Of a stretch of DNA of 64,000 nt, positions 17,191-29,884 are shown in pieces; position 1 is the first letter of the stretch, and each line of letters opens with the position of its first letter. The notes beneath the pieces are model-generated. The model worked only from the letters and a program-made list of their open reading frames with translations, was not told where the DNA came from and searched no databases. This DNA comes from Elephas maximus indicus. Lineage: Eukaryota > Chordata > Mammalia > Proboscidea > Elephantidae. The position numbers were made by a program, and so were the translations under genes. The stretch covers positions 102,252,480 through 102,316,479 of the forward strand of contig NC_064825.1 in NCBI RefSeq assembly GCF_024166365.1, written 5' to 3'.

Positions 17191-17559
17191 AATAATGATA
17201 AAATATACATATGATCAATTGTTTCTAGTTAGCTTAAAATAAAATGAACCAGAATAAAAGATCAGTAGCTTCTGAGGTTAGATATTGGAATACAGAGTAT
17301 AGAGATCAGAGAACTTAAATGCTGAAGTTCTATAGCTGAATACAGAACACATCTCCAAATAAAAGTTTTCTATACAATGAACTAAGTCTTTAACTACTCC
17401 AAGTGTTTGTATATATACAGTAGGATATAATAAAACTAGCCAGCTAGTAAAACTTTATATAGCATCAAATGTAAAAATCACTTTACAAAAACATTTTTAG
17501 AGGTTCGACTTGTTTTTCACTTCATTAATATACCTTTCTTTGAGTTCTTTCCAGAGGTT

Positions 17560-17590
17560 AAAAAAAAAAAAATTTTTTTTTTTTTTTTTT
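17560..17590. repeat. A13T18 palindrome
   Basis: Thirteen A are followed by eighteen T, 67 nt downstream (in transcript sense) of the first coding exon's donor. It can form a perfect 13-bp hairpin in RNA or DNA. Confidence 0.95.
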
Positions 17591-17591
17591 A

Positions 17592-17732
<141 letters not shown>

Positions 17733-18284
17733 TTAGAATTAAGAGTAGTTCCTGGTCAGACAAAAATAGACACCTATTAACTCTAGCAATCAAGCAGTCT
17801 CTTAAGACAAAATGACTTTTTTGTGATTATTATTTTATCATGCACACACCAACAAGAGTAAAAAGTCCATTCTTTGGTTAGATGCTCATTTAATTCCATT
17901 AACATTAAAAAAGGTTAATCAACCTAGAAGGGGCAGGCGCTTGCTATGGAAAAAGAAAAAATTATGCTTATATATTCTTCCAAACAGGAACTTTTTAGAT
18001 ATATGACAAAGCTAGAATAAAACTGAAGAGCTGAGCTACTTAGCTTTTAAAAAGGCTAAGAAAAGAGTTTTAGCAGAAGTCATGCTTTCAACTGTTGACT
18101 TAAAATTCCTTTTAGGAAATAATATGGAAAATCTCAAAGTTCTCTACCTACATCAATTACACATGATTCTAGCCAAAATGTTTATATAAACCAGTAAAAA
18201 ATTAAATTCTTGAACAAACTATTCCCAGATAAACTTTGTATTTAAAACATTTTTTAATTAGTGAGGTTCATAGTTAACATTTCC

Positions 18285-18425
18285 AACAACTACATGAAAG
18301 ATAGGTATTTTCCCCATTTTACACACTCACCCCACAGAGGTTAAATAACTTGCCAAAACAAAACCAGCAGGCAGTGGGGTCACACTAGGATTCAGTCTTA
18401 TGCCCTTTTTATCACACCTTGTTTC
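18285..18425 (+). repeat. MIR SINE fragment
   Basis: 'cccattttacacactcacc', 'gaggttaaataacttgcc' and 'cactaggattcag' follow the MIR core layout. Confidence 0.6.
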
Positions 18426-18684
18426 CTTCCCATCGAAATGGGGGAAATATCCTCGGCAAAGTTATATATTCAAATAAAGACTGAATTCTAGAAGTTTATA
18501 AGCAGAGCTTTCCCTCATTAAGATTTCTCTCCAAAATCCTCAGGACCCATGTGAAATAGCAGCAGTGTGTTTTAGAGTGGGAGACAAACTTTAATAGAAA
18601 ATCAGCAGGAACTGTAATACAGCAATGGTGGGAGTTAAAATAGTACAACAGTTTGGGAGCCTTTACGGCATTATCTAAGTTGAA

Positions 18685-18865
18685 GATGCACACACCACCC
18701 AGCAACTATAAATGATCACCAGAAACTGATTGCCAGTTCATAGCAACACTGTTCATAACCAAGGTTTGAAAACAACTCACAAGTTCATCAAAAGGAAAAT
18801 GAACTAATAGTGGTATATTCAGAATACAGTATTTAACAGCAGTGAAAATGAATGAACTACATAGT
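18685..18865 (+). mobile_element. Old L1 3′-end fragment
   Basis: 'agcaacactgttcataacca' and 'gtggtatattcagaatacagt' resemble old mammalian L1 sequence near the end of ORF2. The fragment is short and diverged. Confidence 0.45.
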
Positions 18866-19814
18866 ACTTCTCAAACGCTATGCAGTGAAGGACAGTTTTT
18901 TTTTTTTTTAATTTTCAACCCATTGTGCACTGATATGTGTATAAAATACAAGAAAATTAATACTATATCTATGTATTTAAAAAGCTCACTAGGTGATTCT
19001 AATGTGCAGCCAGAATTAAAAACCTCTAAAGTTAACTTTTCTTGGCAAAAGTTTGAGCTACAAAAGTATTCTTTCCTATTTGACTTGTTTTTCAAAAAGA
19101 AATGCTCAGTGAAAGCTTTTAAAACATTCTCCAAGCAAGAGAATGTGAACAATAATATTTGATTGTCGTTTTCCTATGAGTTCACTGGGATATTTTCTTT
19201 TTTTCCTGTTGGTTCCATTCTCCTTTCAGAAACATGAAGAAAAAGGCTAACCATGCTAACTGCCGCCTTACATAAAATTCAGATGCCATTGTGTTATATT
19301 TTCTGAAATGGCACCTGCTACTTTATAAAAAATTGTTTATGATTTTGCTTCTTTTCAAAGGAAAGGCCTGCTTCATACCAAAACTTCCACAGCCACTGAA
19401 ATAATGGATGCAGTGTTTGTGTGTACATTTGACACTGGGGACTCTTGATCTGTCTCTGTGTCTGACTTCTTCTAGAATTGATATACTAAGAAAAGGCCCT
19501 CTCAGTAAATTTTTCCCATAATTATTTTAATTTAAAATTAATTTTAGAATTTAACTTTTTGCACGCACAAGAAAATACATGCAATATATGTCAGTTACGA
19601 AGAATCACAAAAAATTGACATGTCAAATACACCCCAGTCTAAGGACTGGGATACTACCAATACCATTACTCCATCTGTATTTCCTTCCTACCCTATCCTT
19701 CTTCCCACAGCATAAACTTTCCAGAAGTTTTTTTAGTTTATGCCATAGTCATTTATCTCTAAAGCAAAAATTAGTTTTGGTTGTTTATAAGCTTTAGAAA
19801 AACGTTACTGATTG

Positions 19815-21305
19815 TAGTTTTTAAAAATAATTTTCCTTGTTGTTGAGAATATACACAACAGAACATACACCAATTCAACAGTTTCTACATGTACAGTTCA
19901 GTACCACACTCATTACATTATTTGAGTTGTGCAACCATTCTTAGCCTCCTTTTCTCAACTGTTCCTCCCCCATTAACATAAACTCACTGCCCCCTAAATT
20001 TTTAAACTAATCTTTTGAGTTGCTGTTGTCAATTTGATCCCATACAGATAGATCTTAAAACAGTACAATGCTCAAGGCAGTCATTTGTTATTAAAAAAAA
20101 AATACTGTTTGGTTTTAAGAAGAGTTCAGGGGATGTTTTTGGTTTAAGGTTTAAAGATTATCTTACAGGTTCATCTAGACTCCATGGCTCCAGAAAATGT
20201 GCATTCCATAAAATTTGAAACTTTCTGCATTTTTCCCCTTTTTGATCAGGATTCTTCTATAGGACCTTTGATCAAAGTGTTCTATAATGGTTGCCCAGCA
20301 TCATCCAGTTCTGGTCTCACGGCAGAGAAGACAGTTGTTCATGGAGGCAATTAGCCACACATTCCATTTCCTCCTCCTAGTCCTGACTCTCCTTCTTCCT
20401 GTTCCTCCAGGTGAATAGAGACCGCGTGCAAGCTTTTAAGACCCCAGGCACTACACAAACAAACTAGGAGGTAGAACAGAAGCACTAAACACGATATTAG
20501 GCCAGTTAACTGGGATGTCCCATGAAACCATGACCTTAAACCTCCAAACCAAGGAATCAAGCCCCATAGGTGTTTGGTTGTATATAAGCAGCCTCAGTAG
20601 CTACTCTTTTTTTGTTGTTGTTGTTGTTGCCATTTTGTAAATATATCTATAACACAACTTTTACCAATTCACCTTTTTACAGGTATACAATTTACTGACA
20701 GCAATTACGTTAACTGTCTGTGCAATCCTGCCCTTAATCGATGCAATTTGTCCATCACTGCAAACCCAAACTCATTACTCCATAAGCAATAACCCTCCCT
20801 TTCCCCCTCCTTCCCACCCCTGGTAACTACTACTAATCTTTAGTCTCTACATATTTGCCTTTTGTTATCTTTTTACATAAGTGAAGTCATACAATATTTG
20901 TCCTTTTGTAACTGACTTGTTTCACTCAGCATAATGTCTTCAAACACTATCCATATTGTAGTATGTATCAAGACTTCATTTCTCTTACTTACATTCCACT
21001 GTATGTACGTACCACATCTTGTTTATGCATTCATCTGTCGATTGGCATTTAGGTTGTTTCTACCTTTTGGCTATTGTGAATAGTGCTGCAATGAACACTG
21101 GTGTACACTTTATCTGTTTGAGTCTCTGCTTTCAAGTCTAGGAATGGAATTGATGAGTCACGTGGTTGTTCTATTTTTAGCTTTTTAAGGAACCACCACA
21201 GTTTTCCACAATGGCTGTACCATTTTGCGTTCCTACTAGCAACGGATAAGGGTTCCAATTTCCCCACATCCTTTGTTTGTAGTCTTTTGTAACTTTCTTT
21301 TTTCA
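19815..21305 (-). mobile_element. L1 3′ UTR/ORF2-end fragments
   Basis: The plus strand is the reverse complement of L1: 'ggctattgtgaatagtgctgc', 'gttttccacaatggctgtac' and 'acttgtttcactcagcat'. This is preceded by lineage-type L1 3′ UTR text at 20,300-20,590. It may be two overlapping L1 insertions. Confidence 0.7.
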
Positions 21306-21559
21306 CTCAATATTTTCTTTGTAAAACCCATTCATGTGATGTACAAGTTATAGAAGACTTTACTCCAAAGGTAAAAGGAGATTCTGAAGGATTGTAAGGA
21401 GGAAAATTACTTGATATGCTATTAAACTTGTATATCTTGAAGATCATGTAAAGAATGGCTTGGAAGGTGGTAACACTGTTGGCAAACCACATAGAAGGAT
21501 ATGAAGAGTCTAAATGAAAGATGGGCTTATGGGTAGCAGCAATGCACATGGAGAAAAGT

Positions 21560-21890
21560 GGATGCATTTCAGAATAATAAGCGTCCTTACTGAGTGAATG
21601 TAGAAAGATGTAAGTGAGGGACAGTTATGAAGTTTTGGACAAGTTGAGCTTGAGATGCATGGGAGGCAAGTGCAGATGTGGGCAGCAGTTGGAGATTCAA
21701 ACCTGGAGCTCAAGAGAGAGCTCTAGCCTAGAGACAAAAGATTTAGCAGTTTTCCATAGACAGATGTAATTAAACCAAGGGAATGACAGTACTGAGGGAG
21801 AGTGTACAGTGAGAAAAGAGACCAAGGCATGGGCCTTCCAGTTCACCATGCACACTGCCTGGCACATATAAATGATCAGTAAACACTTGC
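21560..21890. repeat. Ancient mammalian repeat (family not assigned)
   Basis: 'ggacaagttgagcttgagatg', 'ggcagcagttggagattc' and 'ctggagctcaagagagagctc' match the element type at 5.3 kb, in a more distal part. Confidence 0.45.
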
Positions 21891-22059
21891 TGGGGAAGGG
21901 AAAAAAAAAAAAAGGCAATAATCCAAAAAGCAGGAACGGTCTTATCAAATTTAAGTTTCTGCTTTTTGACAAATTGTTTTATTACCTTCTATTTGTGCCT
22001 ACTAATCGAAATTAAAAAAAAAAAAAAAAAGAATTCTATATCTACAAAACCACTACTAA

Positions 22060-22260
22060 CCTGAGGTGAGATGTTGGGCAAGTCAGGTGAATGTACACTG
22101 CTTCAGTGTGCTCACATATAAAATGTGGACAACAGTATCTACTTTAGAGGGCTGTGTGTAGATTAAATGAGTTAGAATACGTAAAATTCTTAGATTAGGT
22201 ACTTGGCATTCTGGCAAGGGCTCAATAAATGTTAGCAATTGTCATTATCAGTATTTGGTA
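22060..22260 (+). repeat. MIR SINE
   Basis: 'gttgggcaagtcaggtgaat', 'tataaaatgtggacaacag', 'gattaaatgagttag' and 'gggctcaataaatgttag' are the MIR order. Confidence 0.65.
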
Positions 22261-22847
22261 TTCTCAATTAGAAAATGTTTGTTTCATTTATAAATTATAG
22301 TTGACTTTATTTTGGAATTTTATAGGATTAAAACAGCAAATACAAATACCAACACCAAAAATAGAATTTAGTTAGACATTTTACTCATAATAGTTGAAAA
22401 TATAATACTCATTAATACTAGATATAAATTAAAAACTTGAAAGTCTGCTGCCATCAAGAGTATAAAATATACTATACATATATAATACACAGACCTCTTA
22501 TAATTTCATTATAGTCACATTACCTTCTTTACTTTTATTTATGCACTGACTGAATAAAGAACCGACACCATAGGAAGTTTTTTACTCCTCTTGGTCTAGT
22601 TAAGAGTTGGGGCAAGACCCTGTATCTCTCTCTTGCTCCTTCAAATATAAAATGGAATTAATACCATTTACCTTCCATTTTGTCTTAGACTACAAAAGGG
22701 GTTCTTTTTTTTTTTTTTCATGCCACAGAGCCCTTGACAGTCAGGTGAAATCTAAAGAATAATGCATTTTTTAAAATACATAAGATTAGAGAAAACTAGT
22801 ATGCTGAAATACAGCTATCAAAATATTTTAAAATGTAAATAATTCAT

Positions 22848-22940
22848 GGGAATCGTGGTAGAGCAGTGGTTAAGAGCTCAGCTGCTAACCAAAAGGTCAG
22901 CAGTTCGAATCCACCAACTATGGGACAGTTCTACTCATGA
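22848..22940 (+). mobile_element. AfroSINE, truncated
   Basis: Only the tRNA-like head is kept ('gttaagagctcagctgctaac', 'cagttcgaatccaccaac'). The body is deleted and the copy stops at 'cagttctactc'. Confidence 0.75.
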
Positions 22941-23589
22941 TGTTAATTCATTAAAATATGAAAAGCAAACAAGGTTATATGTGAAAAACAAGTTTATTTG
23001 CCCCAAAAGGGCATAGGTAATTTAGAGAAATTTAAAATACAGCTAGGAAGAAAGAATCATCCTTAATCAGTAGCTGCCTAACAATTAAGCCTAATTAGCT
23101 TTCCGGGCCTTAAAACATTGTACAGGTGCTCTTGGATAAAAGAAAAATGACCACAGTTTTGTGGTTGGTGGTTATCCATGCTTGGCAATCCTTATTCTGT
23201 TAAGGTCTGACTCTACCAGTTGAAAAGGAAACTCTTTCCTTCAGCATAACAAAAGCATAAAGGGTGGTAGACTATGATCTCTATGACTCATATTAGTTCT
23301 AAATTTGAGTATAACTACTCAAAAAAATTTGGGGGGTTATTAAACCATTCGTTTCGAAGTTAAACTTTGTCTCTACATGCAAATTTTAACTAACAATTAT
23401 CACAAAGGAAGGTAAAAGCCTTGGGAGCATATAGAATATTCAGGCAGTAATGAAGAGAAACCTCAGAGTCAGTATAAAATGGAGTATATGTGAAATAAAA
23501 GTCACAATTTCATAAAAGGCCATAAAGTTAGGACCTAAATGATCTCTTTAGAGAACTGTAGTAGTATTTTCAATATTTACAGCAAAAGA

Positions 23590-24072
23590 AACCAAACTAA
23601 CACTCATAATAGCCCCAAAGTAGAAACAACTCAAATATCATCAGCTGATGAATGGATAAACAGAATATAGTCTATTCATACTATGGAATATTATTTGACA
23701 ATAAAAAAAGATGAATTACTGATACACACAACATGGATAAACCTTGAAAACATGATGCTAAATAAAAGCCAGTTACAAAGGACCACATATTATATGATTC
23801 CATTTATAGGAAATGCCCAGAACAGGCAAATCAATACAGACAGAAGGTAGATTAGTGTTTGCCTAGGCTGAGGCTGGGTAGGTGATTGGGGCTCAGGGGC
23901 TGATGGCTAAAGGGTGTGGAGTTTCTTTTGGGGAAAATGAAATGTTCTAAAGTTGATTGTGGTAACAGCTGCACAAATCTGTGAATACACTAAAAGCTAT
24001 TGCATTGCCTACTTTAAATGGGTAAACTGCATGATATGTGAATTACATCTCAATAAAACTTTTTTTTTTTAA
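23590..24072 (+). mobile_element. Old L1 3′ end
   Basis: 'gaatggataaacagaatatag', 'tatggaatattatttgaca', 'tatgattccatttatag' and 'gtgaattacatctcaataaa' are typical of an old mammalian L1 3′ UTR. A poly-T/A tail region follows. Confidence 0.75.
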
Positions 24073-24269
24073 ACCAAACTAATCAAGTTTACTCACAAAA
24101 GTCCTTAGGAGATAAGAATGGTTTGTTAAAGCTACCAATCATACACATGTTAGTGGGTTCGCTGTAAAGGTTAAGAGTCCTTTCTAATAATGAGATATAA
24201 TAAGGATTACTCCACTCCAATTTTTACCTAAGGCACTGACTCACTGAATTTCCCTATGGACAAACCATG

Positions 24270-25190
24270 ATGTCCTCAAGGAGTTCACAGTACTGAAAAT
24301 AAGATATGCAAATATAGAATCCTAATACGAAACAGTAAGTGGAAAGTGCCATAAGCAAGGAACAAACAAGGGTTATGGGAGTTCAAAGATGGAACTGACC
24401 ACCAGTGAGTGAGGGTGTCAGAAGGATGGCATCTGAGCTCAGTAATGAATGGTAGGCGGGATGATTCAAAACATAAGGGTGAAAGAGGGGATACTGCTGA
24501 CTGAGGAAACTGAAAGGCAAAGTCTTGGAAGTAGGAAAGTACTGAGCATGTTTAGGGAACACTGAATGGCTCAAAGGGAGTGTGAGATCAAAATGGTAGA
24601 GTAGGGTCAGGTCATGGAGTCTTGAATATGAGGCTAAACAGCAGGAGATGGTGATGAATTAAAGCAAGTAAGTGAGACGATATTTACTTTTAGAAAAATA
24701 AATCTATGTAGAATGAATTGGCAGGGACAAAAATAGAGATTTAATAGGAAATTACTTCCATACTTAGTGACTAAGAGCTGGAACTAGGTGGGTATTGGCA
24801 GCAGCAATGGAAAGGGTAGGCTGGGGAGACTGATGGGATTTACATTAAACATGCAGATCAAGAAGCCTTAGCAACTATAAATGTGAGAGTAGGAGAAAGA
24901 GTCAAGGTATCTCCAGCCTAGGTGGCCAGGAAAATAAAGATGTCAAACACAGAAAAATATGTCAGGAGGAAGTTCTGGGTTGTTTGTTCTTAGGCAGTGA
25001 AAAAGAAAGGTAAGGAATATGATGAGTTTGGTTTTAGACTTGCAAAACATGATCTTCAAGTGGTTGGAAACGTGGCACTGGCAATGAACAGAGGGGTCTG
25101 GACTTGATAAACGCAGACGTAAGAAACCAAGTTTTAACCTCACAGCAGGGTTTGATACCTTAGGAGTGAATACCATTGTCAACAAAGAGA
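24270..25190. repeat. Ancient mammalian repeat (family not assigned)
   Basis: This is a long diverged copy: 'gaaagtactgagcatgtttag', 'gtcatggagtcttgaatatg', 'gatgagtttggttttagac'. It is the same type as at 5.3 kb. Confidence 0.45.
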
Positions 25191-25599
25191 AACATTAATG
25201 AAACTGATTTGAACTATGTATGGTACCTGCAATGGTTCATTCAATTTAATTCCAACAAGTATTTAGAAATTTCAAATTATTCAGAGTTCTCCTAAGGTTT
25301 GACGCTAGGCTAAAACAAAGGCAAAGTCAAGGACAGTAGCAAAAATAAATCTGTTCTACAGAAATATTATAATCTTACACTATTGTTATATCTAAAAATG
25401 TCTTCCAAAGAGCTCAAATAGTCCACTGTTGATGAAAAAGGTTCAGAGGTAATTGTTTATTTTTAAACCCCAGGTTAAGAAATGTTTTCAAGGTTATTCA
25501 TAAAGGCAGAACTTAGGATAAATTCCAAACTGTCTGAATTTTTTAGTTTAGTATTTAAATTAAAAAAATTACCTATTAAATATGCATTATATATTATCA

Positions 25600-25750
25600 C
25601 AGAATGTAGGCCCCAATGATCTATGCATTTTCTAATTCATCAACTAGCTAAAGATAAGGCACAGAGGTTAAGTAATGACAAATTTTAGAGCTGGACCTAG
25701 AACCTATGTTTCAGTCTAACTCTCAGTCCACTACTCTTCCCCACCAACCA
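25600..25750 (+). repeat. MIR SINE fragment
   Basis: 'ataaggcacagaggttaag', 'gagctggacctagaacc' and 'gtccactactcttcc' are MIR-like. It is diverged. Confidence 0.5.
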
Positions 25751-27086
25751 AGGGTCCAAGTGTGATGGGCTTTTCTTTTAAATCCTTATATTTTGACAGA
25801 TAATCATAGAGATACTATGCAGATTAGTTGAGCCTTCTACCTGGAAATACACTGTGGCAGTGCAACTATTTCTGTGGAAAACTCCCAAGCTCTTGACCTA
25901 CAAAGACTCTTCATTACCACAATACAAGAGATCCGGATTTGATTACCACTCCTGGACTCTCACTTCTGGCTCAGGAGATGCTACTGCAGAAGCGCAGAAT
26001 AAGTTTGAGGAAAATTTCTGCCCACTAAAGGAACAATCCCTTTGAATAGCCAATGAGGTGTATGTATGATAGGCTCAGCAAGGCTAAAACAGAACGCAGG
26101 TACATGCCCAGAAATCTTTACTCAAATCATGTATAGGAAGGCCAATTGGATTAAAGGAGCATAACAATTATGTAACTGTCACAGAAAATTTAAGATTTTT
26201 ATTACTTGATCAAGGCTAGATAAAATACCTTCTCTATCAGCTGACAGCAAAAATGACAAGACTTTCCCTCTAATTTAAAAAACCACACTGCTCCTAGGCA
26301 TTTCCCATTAGCAATGACAAGTGACACTCTCTTACTAGAGTATTCTCCATTATCAGGGGACCAAAAATCTGAACAGCTTCTCTAGCAGGTTATCTCAACA
26401 AACTTAGATGTGCTTGTGGTTCTAGTCCTGGGATGGTAACCTCCCACAATTCCTTCAGAGAGAGGAAGGGTAGAGAGAGCTGTCTCTTTCACACCATGCT
26501 ATTCATATCAGCAGGAAAGAAGGCTAACTGGACTCTTCCTAATAAATGATCACTGGCAATGTCTCCAAAAGGGGGACTCGACACCAACATAGGCCTCTGG
26601 GGAGACTGAATTCTAAACCCGGCTGTGAATTAGGTCAACTGTGCAAGCTACTGCTCAATTGTACCAAGGTGGCTGAAAATCTAATGCTTACTCATCCTGA
26701 AGCTACCCAGGTCTCCAAATCCCAGGCTAAGGACCCAAGGCCCAGGGCACTTGATTCAGCTCCACCCCTTAAGAAGCTCAACTCAGTTCTTCTCTGGTAA
26801 AAGCAATCCTCTCCTCACTCCAAGTGGGAACCAGGCTGGGACAAAGCCGGGTAGTGGGCACTGCTCGAAACACTGCATACTCAAACAGGCACCCCAGGGC
26901 CGGCCACCATCACCACCCAGAAGTAGAACAGATGTCCCAGGCTTTAGCTCACTGCAGCCGGCATTGTTTACGCTCTTTCGCCACCTTAGCCTCTGATAGG
27001 CCAGGAAAGTCCCCTGTACTGTCCACCAGGACTTCCAGCACTGCAGGGGATGCTTGACCCCCGCCCGCCCGCAGTTTGACACTTAC

Positions 27087-27240
27087 GCTCCCAAGTAGGG
27101 AGGGGTCAGGGGCCCTAATGTCCGAGCAGGATCAGCAGGAATAACCGGCAGGCGGCAGGCGGCAGCGGCGGCAGCATTGGTAGCATTGGTGCTGCGGGGC
27201 TGCTGGGAAACGCCTCCTCCGGGGGCGGGGCCCAGTGCAC
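27087..27240 (-). promoter_or_regulatory. CKAP5: Candidate alternative CKAP5 promoter and 5′ UTR exon
   Basis: An isolated GC-rich patch of about 200 bp in intron 1 contains a perfect GC box (GGGGGCGGGG at 27,221-27,230). Next come two CCAAT motifs on the minus strand 9 bp apart (27,185-27,189 and 27,176-27,180) and a GGC/GCC-repeat segment. A minus-strand donor, GGAGC|GTAAGT, follows at 27,086. It would splice naturally to the acceptor at 17,733. It could be an alternative first exon or an internal 5′ UTR exon. Transcription is inferred, not shown. Confidence 0.5.
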
Positions 27241-27810
27241 TGCTGTCAGAGTGTCCGCCTCACCCTCGGCCCTCCTCCCTGCACACACTGAAGGCTTAAA
27301 GGGGCCACCTCGTACTCCGCCCAAGGATTGGTAGACCTCAGGGTCCTGCTTCCAGCCCAGAGGATTTCTAAAGCAAGAGGCAAATGAAGGAACAACGGGG
27401 AAGACTCCACCACCGCTGGTTGGTCCTTTTTTTTTATTTTTGGTGACAACACAGGTGATGCTCCAGAAACAAAAGAGATGATCAGTTCCCACTATCCCAA
27501 TCCTAATCCCTCTTCCAAGGAGGAAAAATCACTTCAGGAAATAACCAAAGCATCAGGGTAAATTTCTACAGCCTCCATTACGTAAGCCACTTATTCCATT
27601 AACCTCTCTTAGACCCGAGCAATTAGAGTGGTTTTCAAATGGCAACTCAAAAGGCCCAGGTAAGAATTCTGGTGGCCCGCACTGCTCTGCCTCACCCTTT
27701 CCCTCGGTTCCTTCTCTTCTCTACAACACTATTTTAGACGATAATACAAGAGGAGTAGAAAGGTAATAGGGGGCAGAACAGAAAAGTTAACATTCTGCCT
27801 CTGTGAGCAA

Positions 27811-27995
27811 GGAGTCCCTGGGTGGTGCAAACGGCTAAGCACTGGGCTACTAACCAAAAGGAAGGCAGTTCAAACCCACCCAGAGGCACTTCAGAAGGCC
27901 TGATGATCTGCTTCCAAAAGGTCAGAGCCATGAGAACTCCATGGCACAGTTGTATTTTGACACACATGGAACTGACTCGACAGGAAGGTTTGTTT
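27811..27995 (+). mobile_element. AfroSINE, diverged 'ggagtccctggg' subtype
   Basis: The head is 'ggagtccctgggtggtgcaa' and the tail 'gactcgacaggaaggtttg', with a short TCTGTGAG duplication on both sides. The same subtype occurs at 28,320 and 55,495. Confidence 0.75.
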
Positions 27996-28319
27996 TCTGT
28001 GAGTGAAATATGATCTTTTAAATACTGGCCAGGAATTCACTACAAGTCTATCTAGGCAAAGCAAACACAATTGAGATGCACAGTCATCTATTTTAATATG
28101 ACGAGTCCTTGAGAAAAGTATAATAAACATTACATTAATATCTCTGGAAGTTTAAATCTTGATCTCCAAGAGCTCCATAGGTTTTCTTTCTTCTTATAGG
28201 AAGAATTTTTCTCAATCTCACCTTCCAAGGTTTGACTGCATTTTGTGTCTCCATCATACTGCAGGAGATTTATGGACTATTAAGCCTGTATTTCTCCATC
28301 TAATGCAGATGAATACACA

Positions 28320-28535
28320 GGAGTCCCTGGGCAGTACAAATGGTTTACACACTTGGCAGCTAACCAAAGGTTGATGGTTCAAGTCCACTCAGAGGAGCCT
28401 CAGAAGAAAGGCCTGCCTGGTGACCTACTGCTGAAAAATCAGCCACTGAAAATCCTCTGGAGCACAGTTCTACTTATGAGGTCATCATGTGTCAGAACAC
28501 ACTCCCCAGCAACTGGCTTTTTTTTTCCCCCCCAT
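28320..28535 (+). mobile_element. AfroSINE, 'ggagtccctggg' subtype
   Basis: The head 'ggagtccctgggcagtacaa' and the body 'cagaagaaaggcctgcctgg' mark it. The tail is poor and ends in a T/C run. Confidence 0.7.
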
Positions 28536-28699
28536 TAAAGCTTCAAGCCATCATGTAGACCAGTATGGAAATCAATTTAGGGAGGCTAAAGGCTGTAAGT
28601 ATCCTCTGTGATCCTCAACAGGGGTTCAAGTAGAAATTTAGATTCCAAAGAACAGGAAGACTACTCTACTAGGGAGCAATCCCAGGTTACCCTTATTCT

Positions 28700-28758
28700 G
28701 AAGGTCACCATGAGTTAGAATCAACTCAATGGCAATAGGTTTGGTTTTTTGGTTTTAG
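28700..28758 (+). mobile_element. AfroSINE tail fragment
   Basis: Only 'gtcaccatgagttagaatca', then 'actcaatggcaataggtttgg', is recognisable. Confidence 0.65.
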
Positions 28759-28879
28759 AGGATTCTAGGCTAAGACTGCCACAAAGAGAAAACTGTTTAT
28801 GACTAAACAGATTTTGAACTGCCCCAAGAATCTCATTCTAAAATGTATTTGACGGTGAACGGTTCTTTTGAATTAGGTA

Positions 28880-29065
28880 ATTAAGACCTTTTCATTATAT
28901 CCCCAAACTTATCACACTATTGTTCAGATAACAGTTTGCAGATCAGCCTTCCTTATCAGACTGTGAATATCTCAAGTGCAAGGGCTGGAATGTATCTTAA
29001 TCATCTTTTTCTCCCAGTATGTGATACACAATAAGTGCCTAATTAAGTATTTATCACCAAAGTAT
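28880..29065 (+). repeat. L2 LINE 3′ end
   Basis: 'cagactgtgaatatctcaag' and 'gtgatacacaataagtgcc' match the terminal part of L2. Confidence 0.55.
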
Positions 29066-29327
29066 GATCAACACTTTCTGTAACAACAACAGTGACACAG
29101 GAGTCCAGCTAACCTCAATAAGGAGAGCACAGTGAGTCCATGTGTGCATGTGGCGAATGCATGTGTGCATGCACACACACAACTGGATAATAATAACCCA
29201 GTGCTGTGCTAATTAATTAATCAAAAATTAGAGAAAAAAACTGTACTGATTCTACAGCTCAGTCTCAGACATCAGAATTCAAGATTTCTATTACTGGGAT
29301 TTCTATCTTTTGTCCCCTAATGCATTT

Positions 29328-29493
29328 AAAAAAAAAAAAAAAACCTGTTGCCATCGAGTTGATTCTGACTCATAGCGACCCTACAGGACAGAGTAAAACT
29401 GCCCCATAGTTTCCAAGGAGTAGCTGGCAGATTCAAGCTGCTGACCGTTTGGTTAGCAGCCACAGCTCTCAAACATTATGCTAACAGGGCTCC
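29328..29493 (-). mobile_element. AfroSINE
   Basis: An A-run at the left marks the 3′ end in the element's sense. 'gttgattctgactcatagcga' and 'gctaacagggctcc' frame the copy, with a probable (T/C)TAATGCA duplication. Confidence 0.8.
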
Positions 29494-29721
29494 TTTCTTA
29501 ATGCACAGACATTTTGAATAAATATTCTTGAATAATTCTTGGATTTCTTACCAAATGCAACAGTCCAAACATACCCCATCTTATTTTCGTTATTGCTTCC
29601 TTTTCTTTTCTAAAACATGATGAGATTAAACTAGACATTCAACATAATTCAACAAGTTGTCCGGTAGTACTGTTCTCCTTAACATGGCTGCGATGCAATG
29701 TACTACTTAATATGGCCCTCT

Positions 29722-29880
29722 GGAGCCCTGGAGGGGCAACGGTTAAGAGCTCGGCTGCTAACCAAAACGTCAGCAGTTTGAATCCATCAGCTCCTTCTTG
29801 GAAACCCTATGGGGCAGCTCTACTCTGTCCTATGATTTGGAGTCAACTTGACAGCAATGGGTTTAGTTTTTTTGGTTTAG
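29722..29880 (+). mobile_element. AfroSINE
   Basis: The head is 'ggagccctggaggggcaacgg' and the tail 'caacttgacagcaatgggttt'. It abuts the LTR that follows. Confidence 0.8.
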
Positions 29881-29884
29881 CCAG

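Noticed and set aside
27115..27492. Open frame of 125 codons on the minus strand over the GC-rich patch
   Set aside because: No known protein is recognised. The splice donor and promoter motifs fit a non-coding 5′ exon better.
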